Assembly (NCBI GenBank): GCA_964035775.1
Contig: OZ038314.1
Location: 3,353,371 to 3,417,370 of the forward strand
Direction of reading: 5' to 3'
Source of the DNA: Osedax frankpressi
Taxonomy: Eukaryota; Annelida; Polychaeta; Sabellida; Siboglinidae
Length of the DNA: 64,000 nt
Positions 1-13,800 of this stretch are shown piece after piece (the first letter of the stretch is position 1; each line of letters opens with the position of its first letter). The translations under genes and the position numbers were made by a program. The notes under the pieces are model-generated. The model had not been told where the DNA came from, did not search any database, and saw only the letters and a program-made list of their open reading frames with translations.

Positions 1-3000
1 TTATAGTTATTTAAGTTATAGTTATTTAAGTTATAGTTATTTAATTTATAGTTATTTAATTTATAGTTATTTAAGTTATAGTTATTTAAGTTATAGTTAT
101 TTAAGTTATAGTTATTTAAGTTATAGTTATTTAAGTTATAGTTATTTAATTAATAGTAATTTAAGTTATAGTAATTTAAGTTTAGTTATTTAATTTATAG
201 TTATTTAAGTTATAGTTAATTAAGTTATCGTTAGTTAAGTTATAGTTATTTAAGTTATAGTTATTAAATTATAGTTATTTAAGTTATAGTTATTTAATTT
301 ATAGTTTTTTCATTTATGGTTATTTAAGTTATAGTTATTTAAGTTATAGTTATTTAAGTTATAGTTATTTAAGTTATAGTTATTTAAGTTATAGTTATTT
401 AAGTTATAGTTATTTAATTAATAGTTATTTAAGTTATAGTTATTTAAGTTATAGTTATTTAAGTTATAGTTATTTAAGTTATAGTTATTTAAGTTATAGT
501 TATTTAATTTATAGTTATTTAAGTTATAGTTATTTAAGTTATAGTTATTTAAGTTATAGTTATTTAAGTTATAGTTATTTAAGTTATAGTTATTTAAGTT
601 ATAGTTATTTAAGTTATAGTTATTTAATTAATAGTTATTTAAGTTATAGTTATTTAAGTTATAGTTATTTAAGTTATAGTTATTTAAGTTATAGTTATTT
701 AAGTTATAGTTATTTAAGTTATAGTTATTTAAGTTATAGTTATTTAATTTATAGTTATTTAATTTATAGTTAATTAAGTTATCGTTAGTTAAGTTATAGT
801 TATTTAAGTTATAGTTATTAAATTATAGTTATTTAATTAATAGTAATTTAAGTTATAGTAATTTAAGTTTAGTTATTTAATTTATAGTTATTTAAGTTAT
901 AGTTAATTAAGTTATCGTTAGTTAAGTTATAGTTATTTAAGTTATAGTTATTAAATTATAGTTATTTAAGTTATAGTTATTTAATTTATAGTTTTTTCAT
1001 TTATGGTTATTATATTATAGTTATATAAATTATAGTTATTTAAGTTATAGTTATTTAAGTTATAGTTATTTAAGTTATAGTTATTTAAGTTATAGTTATT
1101 TAAGTTATAGTTATTTAAGTTATAGTTATTTAAGTTATAGTTATTTAAGTTATAGTTATTTAATTAATAGTTATTTAAGTTATAGTTATTTAAGTTATAG
1201 TTATTTAAGTTATAGTTATTTAAGTTATAGTTATTTAAGTTATAGTTATTTAATTAATAGTTATTTAAGTTATAGTTATTTAAGTTATAGTTATTAAATT
1301 ATAGTTATTTAAGTTATAGTTATTTAATTTATAGATTTTTCATTTATGGTTATTTAAGTTATAGTTATTTAAGTTATAGTTATTTAATTAATAGTTATTT
1401 AAGTTATAGTTATTTAAGTTATAGTTATTTAATTAATAGTTATTTAAGTTATAGTTATTTAAGTTATAGTTATTTAAGTTATAGTTATTTAAGTTATAGT
1501 TATTTAAGTTATAGTTATTTAATTTATAGTTATTTAATTTATAGTTATTTAAGTTATAGTTATTTAAGTTATAGTTATTTAAGTTATAGTTATTTAAGTT
1601 ATAGTTATTTAAGTTATAGCTATTTAATTAATAGTAATTTAAGTTATAGTAATTTAAGTTTAGTTATTTAATTTATAGTTATTTAAGTTATAGTTAATTA
1701 AGTTATCGTTAGTTAAGTTATAGTTATTTAAGTTATAGTTATTAAATTATAGTTATTTAAGTTATAGTTATTTAATTTATAGTTTTTTCATTTATGGTTA
1801 TTTAAGTTATAGTTATTTAAGTTATAGTTATTTAAGTTATAGTTATTTAAGTTATAGTTATTTAAGTTATAGTTATTTAAGTTATAGTTATTTAAGTTAT
1901 AGTTATTTAAGTTATAGTTATTTAATTAATAGTTATTTAAGTTATAGTTATTTAAGTTATAGTTATTTAAGTTATAGTTATTTAAGTTATAGTTAGTTAA
2001 GTTATAGTTATTTAATTTATAGTTATTTAAGTTATAGTTATTTAAGTTATAGTTATTTAATTAATAGTTATTTAAGTTATAGTTATTTAAGTTATAGTTA
2101 TTTAAGTTATAGTTATTTAAGTTATAGTTATTTAAGTTATAGTTATTTAAGTTATAGTTATTTAAGTTATAGTTATTTAATTTATAGTTATTTAATTTAT
2201 AGTTAATTAAGTTATCGTTAGTTAAGTTATAGTTATTTAAGTTATAGTTATTAAATTATAGTTATTTAATTAATAGTAATTTAAGTTATAGTAATTTAAG
2301 TTTAGTTATTTAATTTATAGTTATTTAAGTTATAGTTAATTAAGTTATCGTTAGTTAAGTTATAGTTATTTAAGTTATAGTTATTAAATTATAGTTATTT
2401 AAGTTATAGTTATTTAATTTATAGTTTTTTCATTTATGGTTATTATATTATAGTTATATAAATTATAGTTATTTAAGTTATAGTTATTTAAGTTATAGTT
2501 ATTTAAATTATAGTTATTTAAGTTATAGTTATTTAAGTTATAGTTATTTAAGTTATAGTTATTTAAGTTATAGTTATTTAATTAATAGTTATTTAAGTTA
2601 TAGTTATTTAAGTTATAGTTATTTAAGTTATAGTTATTTAAGTTATAGTTATTTAAGTTATAGTTATTTAATTAATAGTTATTTAAGTTATAGTTATTTA
2701 AGTTATAGTTATTAAATTATAGTTATTTAAGTTATAGTTATTTAATTTATAGATTTTTCATTTATGGTTATTTAAGTTATAGTTATTTAAGTTATAGTTA
2801 TTTAATTAATAGTTATTTAAGTTATAGTTATTTAAGTTATAGTTATTTAATTAATAGTTATTTAAGTTATAGTTATTTAAGTTATAGTTATTTAAGTTAT
2901 AGTTATTTAAGTTATAGTTATTTAAGTTATAGTTATTTAATTTATAGTTATTTAATTTATAGTTATTTAAGTTATAGTTATTTAAGTTATAGTTATTTAA

Positions 3001-3440
3001 GTTATAGTTATTTAAGTTATAGTTATTTAAGTTATAGCTATTTAATTAATAGTAATTTAAGTTATAGTAATTTAAGTTTAGTTATTTAATTTATAGTTAT
3101 TTAAGTTATAGTTAATTAAGTTATCGTTAGTTAAGTTATAGTTATTTAAGTTATAGTTATTAAATTATAGTTATTTAAGTTATAGTTATTTAATTTATAG
3201 TTTTTTCATTTATGGTTATTTAAGTTATAGTTATTTAAGTTATAGTTATTTAAGTTATAGTTATTTAAGTTATAGTTATTTAAGTTATAGTTATTTAAGT
3301 TATAGTTATTTAAGTTATAGTTATTTAAGTTATAGTTATTTAATTAATAGTTATTTAAGTTATAGTTATTTAAGTTATAGTTATTTAAGTTATAGTTATT
3401 TAAGTTATAGTTATTTAAGTTATAGTTATTTAATTTATAG
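1..3440 (+). repeat. HOR domain, period about 1.42-1.5 kb
   Basis: Landmarks recur with offsets of 1,418, 1,433, 1,478 and 1,508 bp: j 305 to 1783 to 3201, j 992 to 2425, and the rare j variant with a GATTTTTC core at 1336 and 2754. A TAGCTATTT variant is shared at about 1618 and 3036. Differences between offsets are multiples of 15, so copies differ by whole-monomer gains and losses. About 2.3 copies are visible and the first is cut by the window start. Each copy holds a double core (around 741-1000 and 2174-2433), in which g-h-a-i is followed at once by b-d-e-f-a-g-h-a-i-a-b-j. Confidence 0.85.
1001..1029 (+). repeat. Type example of the k'-l linker after j
   Basis: After j, some cores continue not with k but with k' (TTATGGTTATTATA, 14 bp, 1001-1014) and l (TTATAGTTATATAAA, 1015-1029). 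This alternative exit defines a subfamily. It follows the j sites at 992, 2425, 11487, 14746, 18379, 18751, 20080, 20452, 24437, 25527, 26602, 27947, 31108, 32153, 33363, 34738, 35799, 36396, 39496, 48511, 54287, 58512, 58824, 60559, 61021, 62726, 63502 and 63814. In 24-34 kb it roughly alternates with the plain k exit, giving an inner period of about 1.1-1.3 kb. Confidence 0.85.
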
Positions 3441-5180
3441 TTATTTAAGTTATAGTAATTTAAGTTTAGTTATTTAATTTATAGTTATTTAAGTTATAGT
3501 TAATTAAGTTATCGTTAGCTAAGTTATAGTTATTTAAGTTATAGTTATTAAATTATAGTTATTTAAGTTATTGTTATTTAATTTATAGTTTTTTCATTTA
3601 TGGTTATTTAAGTTATAGTTATTTAAGTTATAGTTATTTAAGTTATAGTTATTTAAGTTATAGTTATTTAAGTTATAGTTATTTAAGTTATAGTTATTTA
3701 ATTAATAGTTATTTAAGTTATAGTTATTTAAGTTATAGTTATTTAAGTTATAGTTATTTAAGTTATAGTTATTTAAGTTATAGTTATTTAATTTATAGTT
3801 ATTTAAGTTATAGTTATTTAAGTTATAGTTATTTAAGTTATAGTTATTTAAGTTATAGTTATTTAAGTTATAGTTATTTAATTAATAGTTATTTAAGTTA
3901 TAGTTATTTAAGTTATAGTTATTTAAGTTATAGTTATTTAAGTTATAGTTATTTAAGTTATAGTTATTTAAGTTATAGTTATTTAATTAATAGTTATTTA
4001 AGTTATAGTTATTTAAGTTATAGTTATTTAAGTTATAGTTATTTAAGTTAAAGTTATTTAAGTTATAGTTATTTAATTTATAGTTATTTAATTTATAGTT
4101 ATTTAAGTTATAGTTATTTAAGTTATAGTTATTTAAGTTATAGTTATTTAAGTTATAGTTATTTAATTAATAGTTATTTAAGTTATAGTTATTTAATTTA
4201 TAGTTATTTAATTTATAGTTATTTAAGTTATAGTTATTTAAGTTATAGTTATTTAAGTTATAGTTATTTAAGTTATAGTTATTTAAGTTATAGTTATTTA
4301 AGTTATAGTTATTTAAGTTATAGTTATTTAAGTTATAGTTATTTAATTAATAGTTATTTAAGTTATAGTTATTTAAGTTATAGTTATTTAAGTTATAGTT
4401 ATTTAAGTTATAGTTATTTAAGTTATAGTTATTTAAGTTATAGTTATTTAATTTATAGTTATTTAAGTTATAGTAATTTAAGTTTAGTTATTTAATTTAT
4501 AGTTATTTAAGTTATAGTTAATTAAGTTATCGTTAGCTAAGTTATAGTTATTTAAGTTATAGTTATTAAATTATAGTTATTTAAGTTATTGTTATTTAAT
4601 TTATAGTTTTTTCATTTATGGTTATTTAAGTTATAGTTATTTAAGTTATAGTTATTTAAGTTATAGTTATTTAAGTTATAGTTATTTAAGTTATAGTTAT
4701 TTAATTAATAGTTATTTAAGTTATAGTTATTTAAGTTATAGTTATTTAAGTTATAGTTATTTAAGTTATAGTTATTTAAGTTATAGTTATTTAATTTATA
4801 GTTATTTAAGTTATAGTTATTTAAGTTATAGTTATTTAAGTTATAGTTATTTAAGTTATAGTTATTTAAGTTATAGTTATTTAATTAATAGTTATTTAAG
4901 TTATAGTTATTTAAGTTATAGTTATTTAAGTTATAGTTATTTAAGTTATAGTTATTTAAGTTATAGTTATTTAAGTTATAGTTATTTAAGTTATAGTTAT
5001 TTAAGTTATAGTTATTTAAGTTATAGTTATTTAAGTTATAGTTATTTAAGTTATAGTTATTTAAGTTATAGTTATTTAATTTATAGTTATTTAATTTATA
5101 GTTATTTAAGTTATAGTTATTTAAGTTATAGTTATTTAAGTTATAGTTATTTAAGTTATAGTTATTTAATTAATAGTAAT
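3440..5180 (+). repeat. 1,018-bp tandem pair
   Basis: The copies run from about 3440 and about 4458. The shortened core without d, an h with GCTAAG and a diagnostic TTATTGTTATTTAAT before j sit at equal places (j at 3589 and 4607). Beyond j the offset becomes 1,003 bp, one monomer less, and is kept to about 5170, where the second copy passes into a different core (b-d-e). The same TTATTG variant reappears at about 6486, so this subtype also lies outside the pair. Confidence 0.85.
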
Positions 5181-6850
5181 TTAAGTTATAGTAATTTAAG
5201 TTTAGTTATTTAATTTATAGTTATTTAAGTTATAGTTAATTAAGTTATCGTTAGTTAAGTTATAGTTATTTAAGTTATAGTTATTTAAGTTATAGTTATT
5301 TAAGTTATAGTTATTTAAGTTATAGTTATTTAAGTTATAGTTATTTAAGTTATAGTTATTTAAGTTATAGTTATTTAATTAATAGTTATTTAAGTTATAG
5401 TTATTTAAGTTATAGTTATTTAAGTTATAGTTATTTAAGTTATAGTTATTTAAGTTATAGTTATTTAAGTTATAGTTATTTAATTAATAGTTATTTAAGT
5501 TATAGTTATTTAAGTTATAGTTATTTAAGTTATAGTTATTTAAGTTATAGTTATTTAAGTTATAGTTATTTAAGTTATAGTTATTTAAGTTATAGTTATT
5601 TAAGTTAGAGTTATTTAAGTTATAGTTATTTAAGTTATAGTTATTTAAGTTATAGTTATTTAAGTTATAGTTATTTAAGTTATAATTATTTAAATTATAG
5701 TTATATAAGTTATAGTTATTTAAGTTATAGTTATTTAAGTTATAGTTATTTAAGTTATAGTTATTTAAGTTATAGTTATTTAATTAATAGTTATTTAAGT
5801 TATAGTTATTTAAGTTATAGTTATTTAAGTTATAGTTATTTAAGTTATAGTTATTTAAGTTATAGTTATTTAATTTATAGTTATTTAATTTATAGTTATT
5901 TAAGTTATAGTTATTTAAGTTATAGTTATTTAAGTTATAGTTATTTAAGTTATAGTTATTTAATTAATAGTAATTTAAGTTATAGTAATTTAAGTTTAGT
6001 TATTTAATTTATAGTTATTTACGTTATAGTTAATTAAGTTATCGTTAGCTAAGTTATAGTTATTTAAGTTATAGTTATTAAATTATAGTTATTTAAGTTA
6101 TAGTTATTTAATTTATAGTTTTTTCATTTATGGTTATTTAAGTTATAGTTATTTAAGTTATAGTTATTTAAGTTATAGTTATTTAAGTTATAGTTATTTA
6201 AGTTATAGTTATTTAAGTTATAGTTATTTAAGTTATAGTTATTTAAGTTATAGTTATTTAATTAATAGTTATTTAAGTTATAGTTATTTAAGTTATAGTT
6301 ATTTAAGTTATAGTTATTTAAGTTATAGTTATTTAAGTTATAGTTATTTAATTTATAGTTATTTAAGTTATAGTAATTTAAGTTTAGTTATTTAATTTAT
6401 AGTTATTTAAGTTATAGTTAATTAAGTTATCGTTAGCTAAGTTATAGTTATTTAAGTTATAGTTATTAAATTATAGTTATTTAAGTTATTGTTATTTAAT
6501 TTATAGTTTTTTCATTTATGGTTATTTAAGTTATAGTTATTTAAGTTATACTTATTTAAGTTATAGTTATTTAAGTTATAGTTATTTAAGTTATAGTTAT
6601 TTAAGTTATAGTTATTTAATTAATAGTTATTTAAGTTATAGTTATTTAAGTTATAGTTATTTAAGTTATAGTTATTTAAGTTATAGTTATTTAAGTTATA
6701 GTTATTTAATTTATAGTTATTTAAGTTATAGTTATTTAATTAATAGTTATTTAAGTTATAGTTATTTAAGTTATAGTTATTTAAGTTATAGTTATTTAAG
6801 TTATAGTTATTTAAGTTATAGTTATTTAAGTTATAGTTATTTAATTAATA
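5160..6850 (+). repeat. Transition segment with a core lacking i and j
   Basis: A core starting at about 5158 (b-d-e-f-a-g-h) stops after h near 5254 and continues with plain a monomers, so i, the following b, and j are absent. A fragment of module E lies at 5680-5709. Two complete cores follow (j at 6119 and 6507, 388 bp apart, the same spacing as j 3201-3589 and 8781-9169). The a monomer before g at about 6018 ends ACG, as in the 1,989-bp block downstream, which suggests common descent. No other sequence is present. Confidence 0.75.
5680..5709 (+). repeat. E module fragment, first two monomers
   Basis: Only TTATAATTATTTAAA and TTATAGTTATATAAG are present, followed by plain a. It is the first appearance of E in the window and the most reduced copy. 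Confidence 0.8.
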
Positions 6851-7383
6851 GTTATTTAAGTTATAGTTATTTAAGTTATAGTTATTTAAGTTATAGTTAT
6901 TTAAGTTATAGTTATTTAAGTTATAGTTATTTAATTTATAGTTATTTAATTTATAGTTATTTAAGTTATAGTTATTTAAGTTATAGTTATTTAAGTTATA
7001 GTTATTTAAGTTATAGTTATTTAATTAATAGTAATTTAAGTTATAGTAATTTAAGTTTAGTTATTTAATTTATAGTTATTTAAGTTATAGTTAATTAAGT
7101 TATCGTTAGTTAAGTTATAGTTATTTAAGTTATAGTTATTAAATTATAGTTATTTAAGTTATAGTTATTTAATTTATAGTTTTTTCATTTATGGTTATTT
7201 AAGTTATAGTTATTTAAGTTATAGTTATTTAAGTTATAGTTATTTAAGTTATAGTTATTTAAGTTATAGTTATTTAAGTTATAGTTATTTAAGTTATAGT
7301 TATTTAAGTTATAGTTATTTAAGTTATAGTTATTTAAGTTATAGTTATTTAAGTTATAGTTATTTAAGTTATAGTTATTTAAG

Positions 7384-7503
7384 TTATAATTATTTAAATT
7401 ATAGTTATATAAGTTATAGTTAATTAAGTTATCGTTATTTAAGTTATAGTTATTTAAGTTATAGTTATTTAAATTTTAGTTATATAAGTTATAGTTATTG
7501 AAT
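7384..7503 (+). repeat. E module, type example
   Basis: Eight monomers, 120 bp: TTATAATTATTTAAA, TTATAGTTATATAAG, g, TTATCGTTATTTAAG (an h relative without the GTTAG change), a, TTATAGTTATTTAAA, TTTTAGTTATATAAG and TTATAGTTATTGAAT, followed by b. It contains one CpG. Confidence 0.92.
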
Positions 7504-9372
7504 TTATAGTTATTTAATTTATAGTTATTTAAGTTATAGTTATTTAAGTTATAGTTATTTAAGTTATAGTTATTTAAGTTATAGTTATTTAAGTTGTAGT
7601 TATTTAATTTATAGTTATTTAAGTTATAGTTATTTAAGTTATAGTTATTTAAGTTATAGTTATTTAAGTTATAGTTATTTAAGTTATAGTTATTTAATTA
7701 ATAGTTATTTAAGTTATAGTTATTTAAGTTATAGTTATTTAAGTTATAGTTATTTAAGTTATAGTTATTTAAGTTATAGTTATTTAATTTATAGTTATTT
7801 AATTTATAGTTATTTAAGTTATAGTTATTTAAGTTATAGTTATTTAAGTTATAGTTATTTAAGTTATAGTTATTTAATTAATAGTAATTTAAGTTATAGT
7901 AATTTAAGTTTAGTTATTTAATTTATAGTTATTTACGTTATAGTTAATTAAGTTATCGTTAGCTAAGTTATAGTTATTTAAGTTATAGTTATTAAATTAT
8001 AGTTATTTAAGTTATAGTTATTTAATTTATAGTTTTTTCATTTATGGTTATTTAAGTTATAGTTATTTAAGTTATAGTTATTTAAGTTATAGTTATTTAA
8101 GTTATAGTTATTTAAGTTATAGTTATTTACGTTATAGTTATATAATTAATAGTTATTTAAGTTATAGTTATTTAAGTTATAGTTATTTAAGTTATAGTTA
8201 TTTAAGTTATAGTTATTTAAGTTATAGTTATTTAATTTATAGTTATTTAAGTTATAGTTATTTAAGTTATAGTTATTTAAGTTATAGTTATTTAAGTTAT
8301 AGTTATTTAAGTTATAGTTATTTAAGTTATAGTTATTTAATTAATAGTTATTTAAGTTATAGTTATTTAAGTTATAGTTATTTAAGTTATAGTTATTTAA
8401 GTTATAGTTATTTAAGTTATAGTTATTTAATTAATAGTTATTTAAGTTATAGTTATTTAAGTTATAGTTATTTAAGTTATAGTTATTTAAGTTATAGTTA
8501 TTTAAGTTATAGTTATTTAATTTATAGTTATTTAATTTATAGTTATTTAAGTTATAGTTATTTAAGTTATAGTTATTTAAGTTATAGTTATTTAAGTTAT
8601 AGTTATTTAAGTTATAGTTATTTAATTAATAGTAATTTAAGTTATAGTAATTTAAGTTTAGTTATTTAATTTATAGTTATTTAAGTTATAGTTAATTAAG
8701 TTATCGTTAGTTAAGTTATAGTTATTTAAGTTATAGTTATTAAATTATAGTTATTTAAGTTATAGTTATTTAATTTATAGTTTTTTCATTTATGGTTATT
8801 TAAGTTATAGTTATTTAAGTTATAGTTATTTAAGTTATAGTTATTTAAGTTATAGTTATTTAAGTTATAGTTATTTAAGTTATAGTTATTTAAGTTATAG
8901 TTATTTAAGTTATAGTTATTTAATTTATAGTTATTTAATTTATAGTTATTTAAGTTATAGTTATTTAAGTTATAGTTATTTAAGTTATAGTTATTTAAGT
9001 TATAGTTATTTAATTAATAGTAATTTAAGTTATAGTAATTTAAGTTTAGTTATTTAATTTATAGTTATTTAAGTTATAGTTAATTAAGTTATCGTTAGTT
9101 AAGTTATAGTTATTTAAGTTATAGTTATTAAATTATAGTTATTTAAGTTATAGTTATTTAATTTATAGTTTTTTCATTTATGGTTATTTAAGTTATAGTT
9201 ATTTAAGTTATAGTTATTTAAGTTATAGTTATTTAAGTTATAGTTATTTAAGTTATAGTTATTTAAGTTATAGTTATTTAAGTTATAGTTATTTAAGTTA
9301 TAGTTATTTAAGTTATAGTTATTTAAGTTATAGTTATTTAAGTTATAGTTATTTAAGTTATAGTTATTTAAG

Positions 9373-9492
9373 TTATAATTATTTAAATTATAGTTATATA
9401 AGTTATAGTTAATTAAGTTATCGTTATTTAAGTTATAGTTATTTAAGTTATAGTTATTTAAATTTTAGTTATATAAGTTATAGTTATTGAAT
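9373..9492 (+). repeat. E module copy
   Basis: Complete eight-monomer E, 1,989 bp after the type example and without visible difference from it. Confidence 0.92.
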
Positions 9493-9852
9493 TTATAGTT
9501 ATTTAATTTATAGTTATTTAAGTTATAGTTATTTAAGTTATAGTTATTTAAGTTATAGTTATTTAAGTTATAGTTATTTAAGTTGTAGTTATTTAATTTA
9601 TAGTTATTTAAGTTATAGTTATTTAAGTTATAGTTATTTAAGTTATAGTTATTTAAGTTATAGTTATTTAAGTTATAGTTATTTAATTAATAGTTATTTA
9701 AGTTATAGTTATTTAAGTTATAGTTATTTAAGTTATAGTTATTTAAGTTATAGTTATTTAAGTTATAGTTATTTAATTTATAGTTATTTAATTTATAGTT
9801 ATTTAAGTTATAGTTATTTAAGTTATAGTTATTTAAGTTATAGTTATTTAAG

Positions 9853-10045
9853 TTATAGTTATTTAATTAATAGTAATTTAAGTTATAGTAATTTAAGTTT
9901 AGTTATTTAATTTATAGTTATTTACGTTATAGTTAATTAAGTTATCGTTAGCTAAGTTATAGTTATTTAAGTTATAGTTATTAAATTATAGTTATTTAAG
10001 TTATAGTTATTTAATTTATAGTTTTTTCATTTATGGTTATTTAAG
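9853..10045 (+). repeat. Type example of the 13-monomer core cassette
   Basis: This 193-bp stretch shows the ordered core in monomers: b 9853-9867, d 9868-9882, e 9883-9897, f 9898-9911 (14 bp), a 9912-9926 (ending ACG here), g 9927-9941, h 9942-9956 (GCTAAG form), a 9957-9971, i 9972-9985 (14 bp), a 9986-10000, b 10001-10015, j 10016-10030 and k 10031-10045. The same order recurs, with small omissions, before most j monomers in the window. Because f and i are 14 bp, each complete core shifts the 15-bp register by two bases. The core carries nearly all recurrent cytosines of the array: one or two in h and one in j. No function is evident; it is the best landmark for alignment. Confidence 0.93.
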
Positions 10046-10829
10046 TTATAGTTATTTAAGTTATAGTTATTTAAGTTATAGTTATTTAAGTTATAGTTAT
10101 TTAAGTTATAGTTATTTACGTTATAGTTATTTAATTAATAGTTATTTAAGTTATAGTTATTTAAGTTATAGTTATTTAAGTTATAGTTATTTAAGTTATA
10201 GTTATTTAAGTTATAGTTATTTAATTTATAGTTATTTAAGTTATAGTTATTTAAGTTATAGTTATTTAAGTTATAGTTATTTAAGTTATAGTTATTTAAG
10301 TTATAGTTATTTAAGTTATAGTTATTTAATTAATAGTTATTTAAGTTATAGTTATTTAAGTTATAGTTATTTAAGTTATAGTTATTTAAGTTATAGTTAT
10401 TTAAGTTATAGTTATTTAATTAATAGTTATTTAAGTTATAGTTATTTAAGTTATAGTTATTTAAGTTATAGTTATTTAAGTTATAGTTATTTAAGTTATA
10501 GTTATTTAATTTATAGTTATTTAATTTATAGTTATTTAAGTTATAGTTATTTAAGTTATAGTTATTTAAGTTATAGTTATTTAAGTTATAGTTATTTAAG
10601 TTATAGTTATTTAATTAATAGTAATTTAAGTTATAGTAATTTAAGTTTAGTTATTTAATTTATAGTTATTTAAGTTATAGTTAATTAAGTTATCGTTAGT
10701 TAAGTTATAGTTATTTAAGTTATAGTTATTAAATTATAGTTATTTAAGTTATAGTTATTTAATTTATAGTTTTTTCATTTATGGTTATTTAAGTTATAGT
10801 TATTTAAGTTATAGTTATTTAAGTTATAG

Positions 10830-13800
10830 TTATTTAAGTTATAGTTATTTAAGTTATAGTTATTTAAGTTATAGTTATTTAAGTTATAGTTATTTAATTA
10901 ATAGTTATTTAAGTTATAGTTATTTAAGTTATAGTTATTTAAGTTATAGTTATTTAAGTTATAGTTATTTAAGTTATAGTTATTTAATTTATAGTTATTT
11001 AAGTTATAGTTATTTAAGTTATAGTTATTTAAGTTATAGTTATTTAAGTTATAGTTATTTAAGTTATAGTTATTTAAGTTATAGTTATTTAAGTTATAGT
11101 TATTTAAGTTATAGTTATTTAAGTTATAGTTATTTAATTAATAGTTATTTAAGTTATAGTTATTTAAGTTATAGTTATTTAAGTTATAGTTATTTAAGTT
11201 ATAGTTATTTAAGTTATAGTTATTTAAGTTATAGTTATTTAATTTATAGTTATTTAATTTATAGTTAATTAAGTTATCGTTAGTTAAGTTATAGTTATTT
11301 AAGTTATAGTTATTAAATTATAGTTATTTAATTAATAGTAATTTAAGTTATAGTAATTTAAGTTTAGTTATTTAATTTATAGTTATTTAAGTTATAGTTA
11401 ATTAAGTTATCGTTAGTTAAGTTATAGTTATTTAAGTTATAGTTATTAAATTATAGTTATTTAAGTTATAGTTATTTAATTTATAGTTTTTTCATTTATG
11501 GTTATTATATTATAATTATATAAATTATAGTTATTTAAGTTATAGTTATTTAAGTTATAGTTATTTAAGTTATAGTTATTTAAGTTATAGTTATTTAAGT
11601 TATAGTTATTTAAGTTATAGTTATTTAATTAATAGTTATTTAAGTTATAGTTATTTAAGTTATAGTTATTTAAGTTATAGTTATTTAAGTTATAGTTATT
11701 TAAGTTATAGTTATTTAATTAATAGTTATTTAAGTTATAGTTATTTAAGTTATAGTTATTAAATTATAGTTATTTAAGTTATAGTTATTTAATTTATAGT
11801 TTTTTCATTTATGGTTATTTAAGTTATAGTTATTTAAGTTATAGTTATTTAAGTTATAGTTATTTAAGTTATAGTTATTTAAGTTATAGTTATTTAAGTT
11901 ATAGTTATTTAAGTTATAGTTATTTAAGTTATAGTTATTTAATTAATAGTTATTTAAGTTATAGTTATTTAAGTTATAGTTATTTAAGTTATAGTTATTT
12001 AAGTTATAGTTATTTAAGTTATAGTTATTTAATTTATAGTTATTTAAGTTATAGTTATTTAAGTTATAGTTATTTAAGTTATAGTTATTTAAGTTATAGT
12101 TATTTAAGTTATAGTTATTTAATTAATAGTTATTTAAGTTATAGTTATTTAAGTTATAGTTATTTAAGTTATAGTTATTTAAGTTATAGTTATTTAAGTT
12201 ATAGTTATTTAATTAATAGTAATTTAAGTTATAGTAATTTAAGTTTAGTTATTTAATTTATAGTTATTTAAGTTATAGTTAATTAAGTTATCGTTAGCTA
12301 AGTTATAGTTATTTAAGTTATAGTTATTAAATTATAGTTATTTAAGTTATAGTTATTTAATTTATAGTTTTTTCATTTATGGTTATTTAAGTTATAGTTA
12401 TTTAAGTTATAGTTATTTAAGTTATAGTTATTTAAGTTATAGTTATTTAAGTTATAGTTATTTAAGTTATAGTTATTTAATTAATAGTTATTTAAGTTAT
12501 AGTTATTTAAGTTATAGTTATTTAAGTTATAGTTATTTAAGTTATAGTTATTTAAGTTATAGTTATTTAATTTATAGTTATTTAAGTTATAGTTATTTAA
12601 GTTATAGTTATTTAAGTTATAGTTATTTAAGTTATAGTTATTTAAATTATAGTTATTTAAGTTATAGTTATTTAATTAATAGTTATTTAAGTTATAGTTA
12701 TTTAAGTTATAGTTATTTAAGTTATAGTTATTTAAGTTATAGTTATTTAAGTTATAGTTATTTAATTAATAGTTATTTAAGTTATAGTTATTTAAGTTAT
12801 AGTTATTTAAGTTATAGTTATTTAAGTTATAGTTATTTAAGTTATAGTTATTTAATTTATAGTTATTTAATTTATAGTTATTTAAGTTATAGTTATTTAA
12901 GTTATAGTTATTTAAGTTATAGTTATTTAAGTTATAGTTATTTAATTAATAGTAATTTAAGTTATAGTAATTTAAGTTTAGTTATTTAATTTATAGTTAT
13001 TTAAGTTATAGTTAATTAAGTTATCGTTAGTTAAGTTATAGTTATTTAATTAATAGTTATTTAAGTTATAGTTATTTAAGTTATAGTTATTTAAGTTATA
13101 GTTATTTAAGTTATAGTTATTTAAGTTATAGTTATTTAAGTTATAGTTATTTAAGTTATAGTTATTTAAGTTATAGTTATTTAAGTTATAGTTATTTAAT
13201 TAATAGTTATTTAAGTTATAGTTATTTAAGTTATAGTTATTTAAGTTATAGTTATTTAATTTATAGTTATTTAAGTTATAGTTATTTAAGTTATAGTTAT
13301 TTAAGTTATAGTTATTTAAGTTATAGTTATTTAAGTTATAGTTATTTAAGTTATAGTTATTTAAGTTATAGTTATTTAAGTTATAGTTATTTAATTAATA
13401 GTTATTTAAGTTATAGTTATTTAAGTTATAGTTATTTAAGTTATAGTTATTTAAGTTATAGTTATTTAAGTTATAGTTATTTAATTAATAGTTATTTAAG
13501 TTATAGTTATTTAAGTTATAGTTATTTAAGTTATAGTTATTTAAGTTATAGTTATTTAAGTTATAGTTATTTAATTTATAGTTATTTAATTTATAGTTAT
13601 TTAAGTTATAGTTATTTAAGTTATAGTTATTTAAGTTATAGTTATTTAAGTTATAGTTATTTAAGTTATAGTTATTTAATTAATAGTAATTTAATTTATA
13701 GTAATTTAAGTTTAGTTATTTAATTTATAGTTATTTAAGTTATAGTTAATTAAGTTATCGTTAGTTAAGTTATAGTTATTTAAGTTATAGTTATTTAATT

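Larger units (their letters stand above)
6850..10830 (+). repeat. 1,989-bp tandem pair with module E
   Basis: The copies run about 6850-8840 and 8840-10830. Three successive j sites repeat at exactly 1,989 bp: 7180/9169, 8033/10022 and 8781/10770. So do module E (7384/9373), a TTGTAG point variant (7596/9585) and the ACG-ending monomers. One visible difference is TATATAATTAATAG near 8136 against TATTTAATTAATAG near 10125. 1,989 equals 133 monomers minus six bases, matching six enclosed 14-bp monomers. The near-identity implies a recent duplication, or an assembly duplication. Confidence 0.9.

Noticed and set aside
7384-7503. E module as a separate element
   Set aside because: It consists of eight 15-bp monomers in register with its flanks, so it is a variant cassette rather than an insertion.
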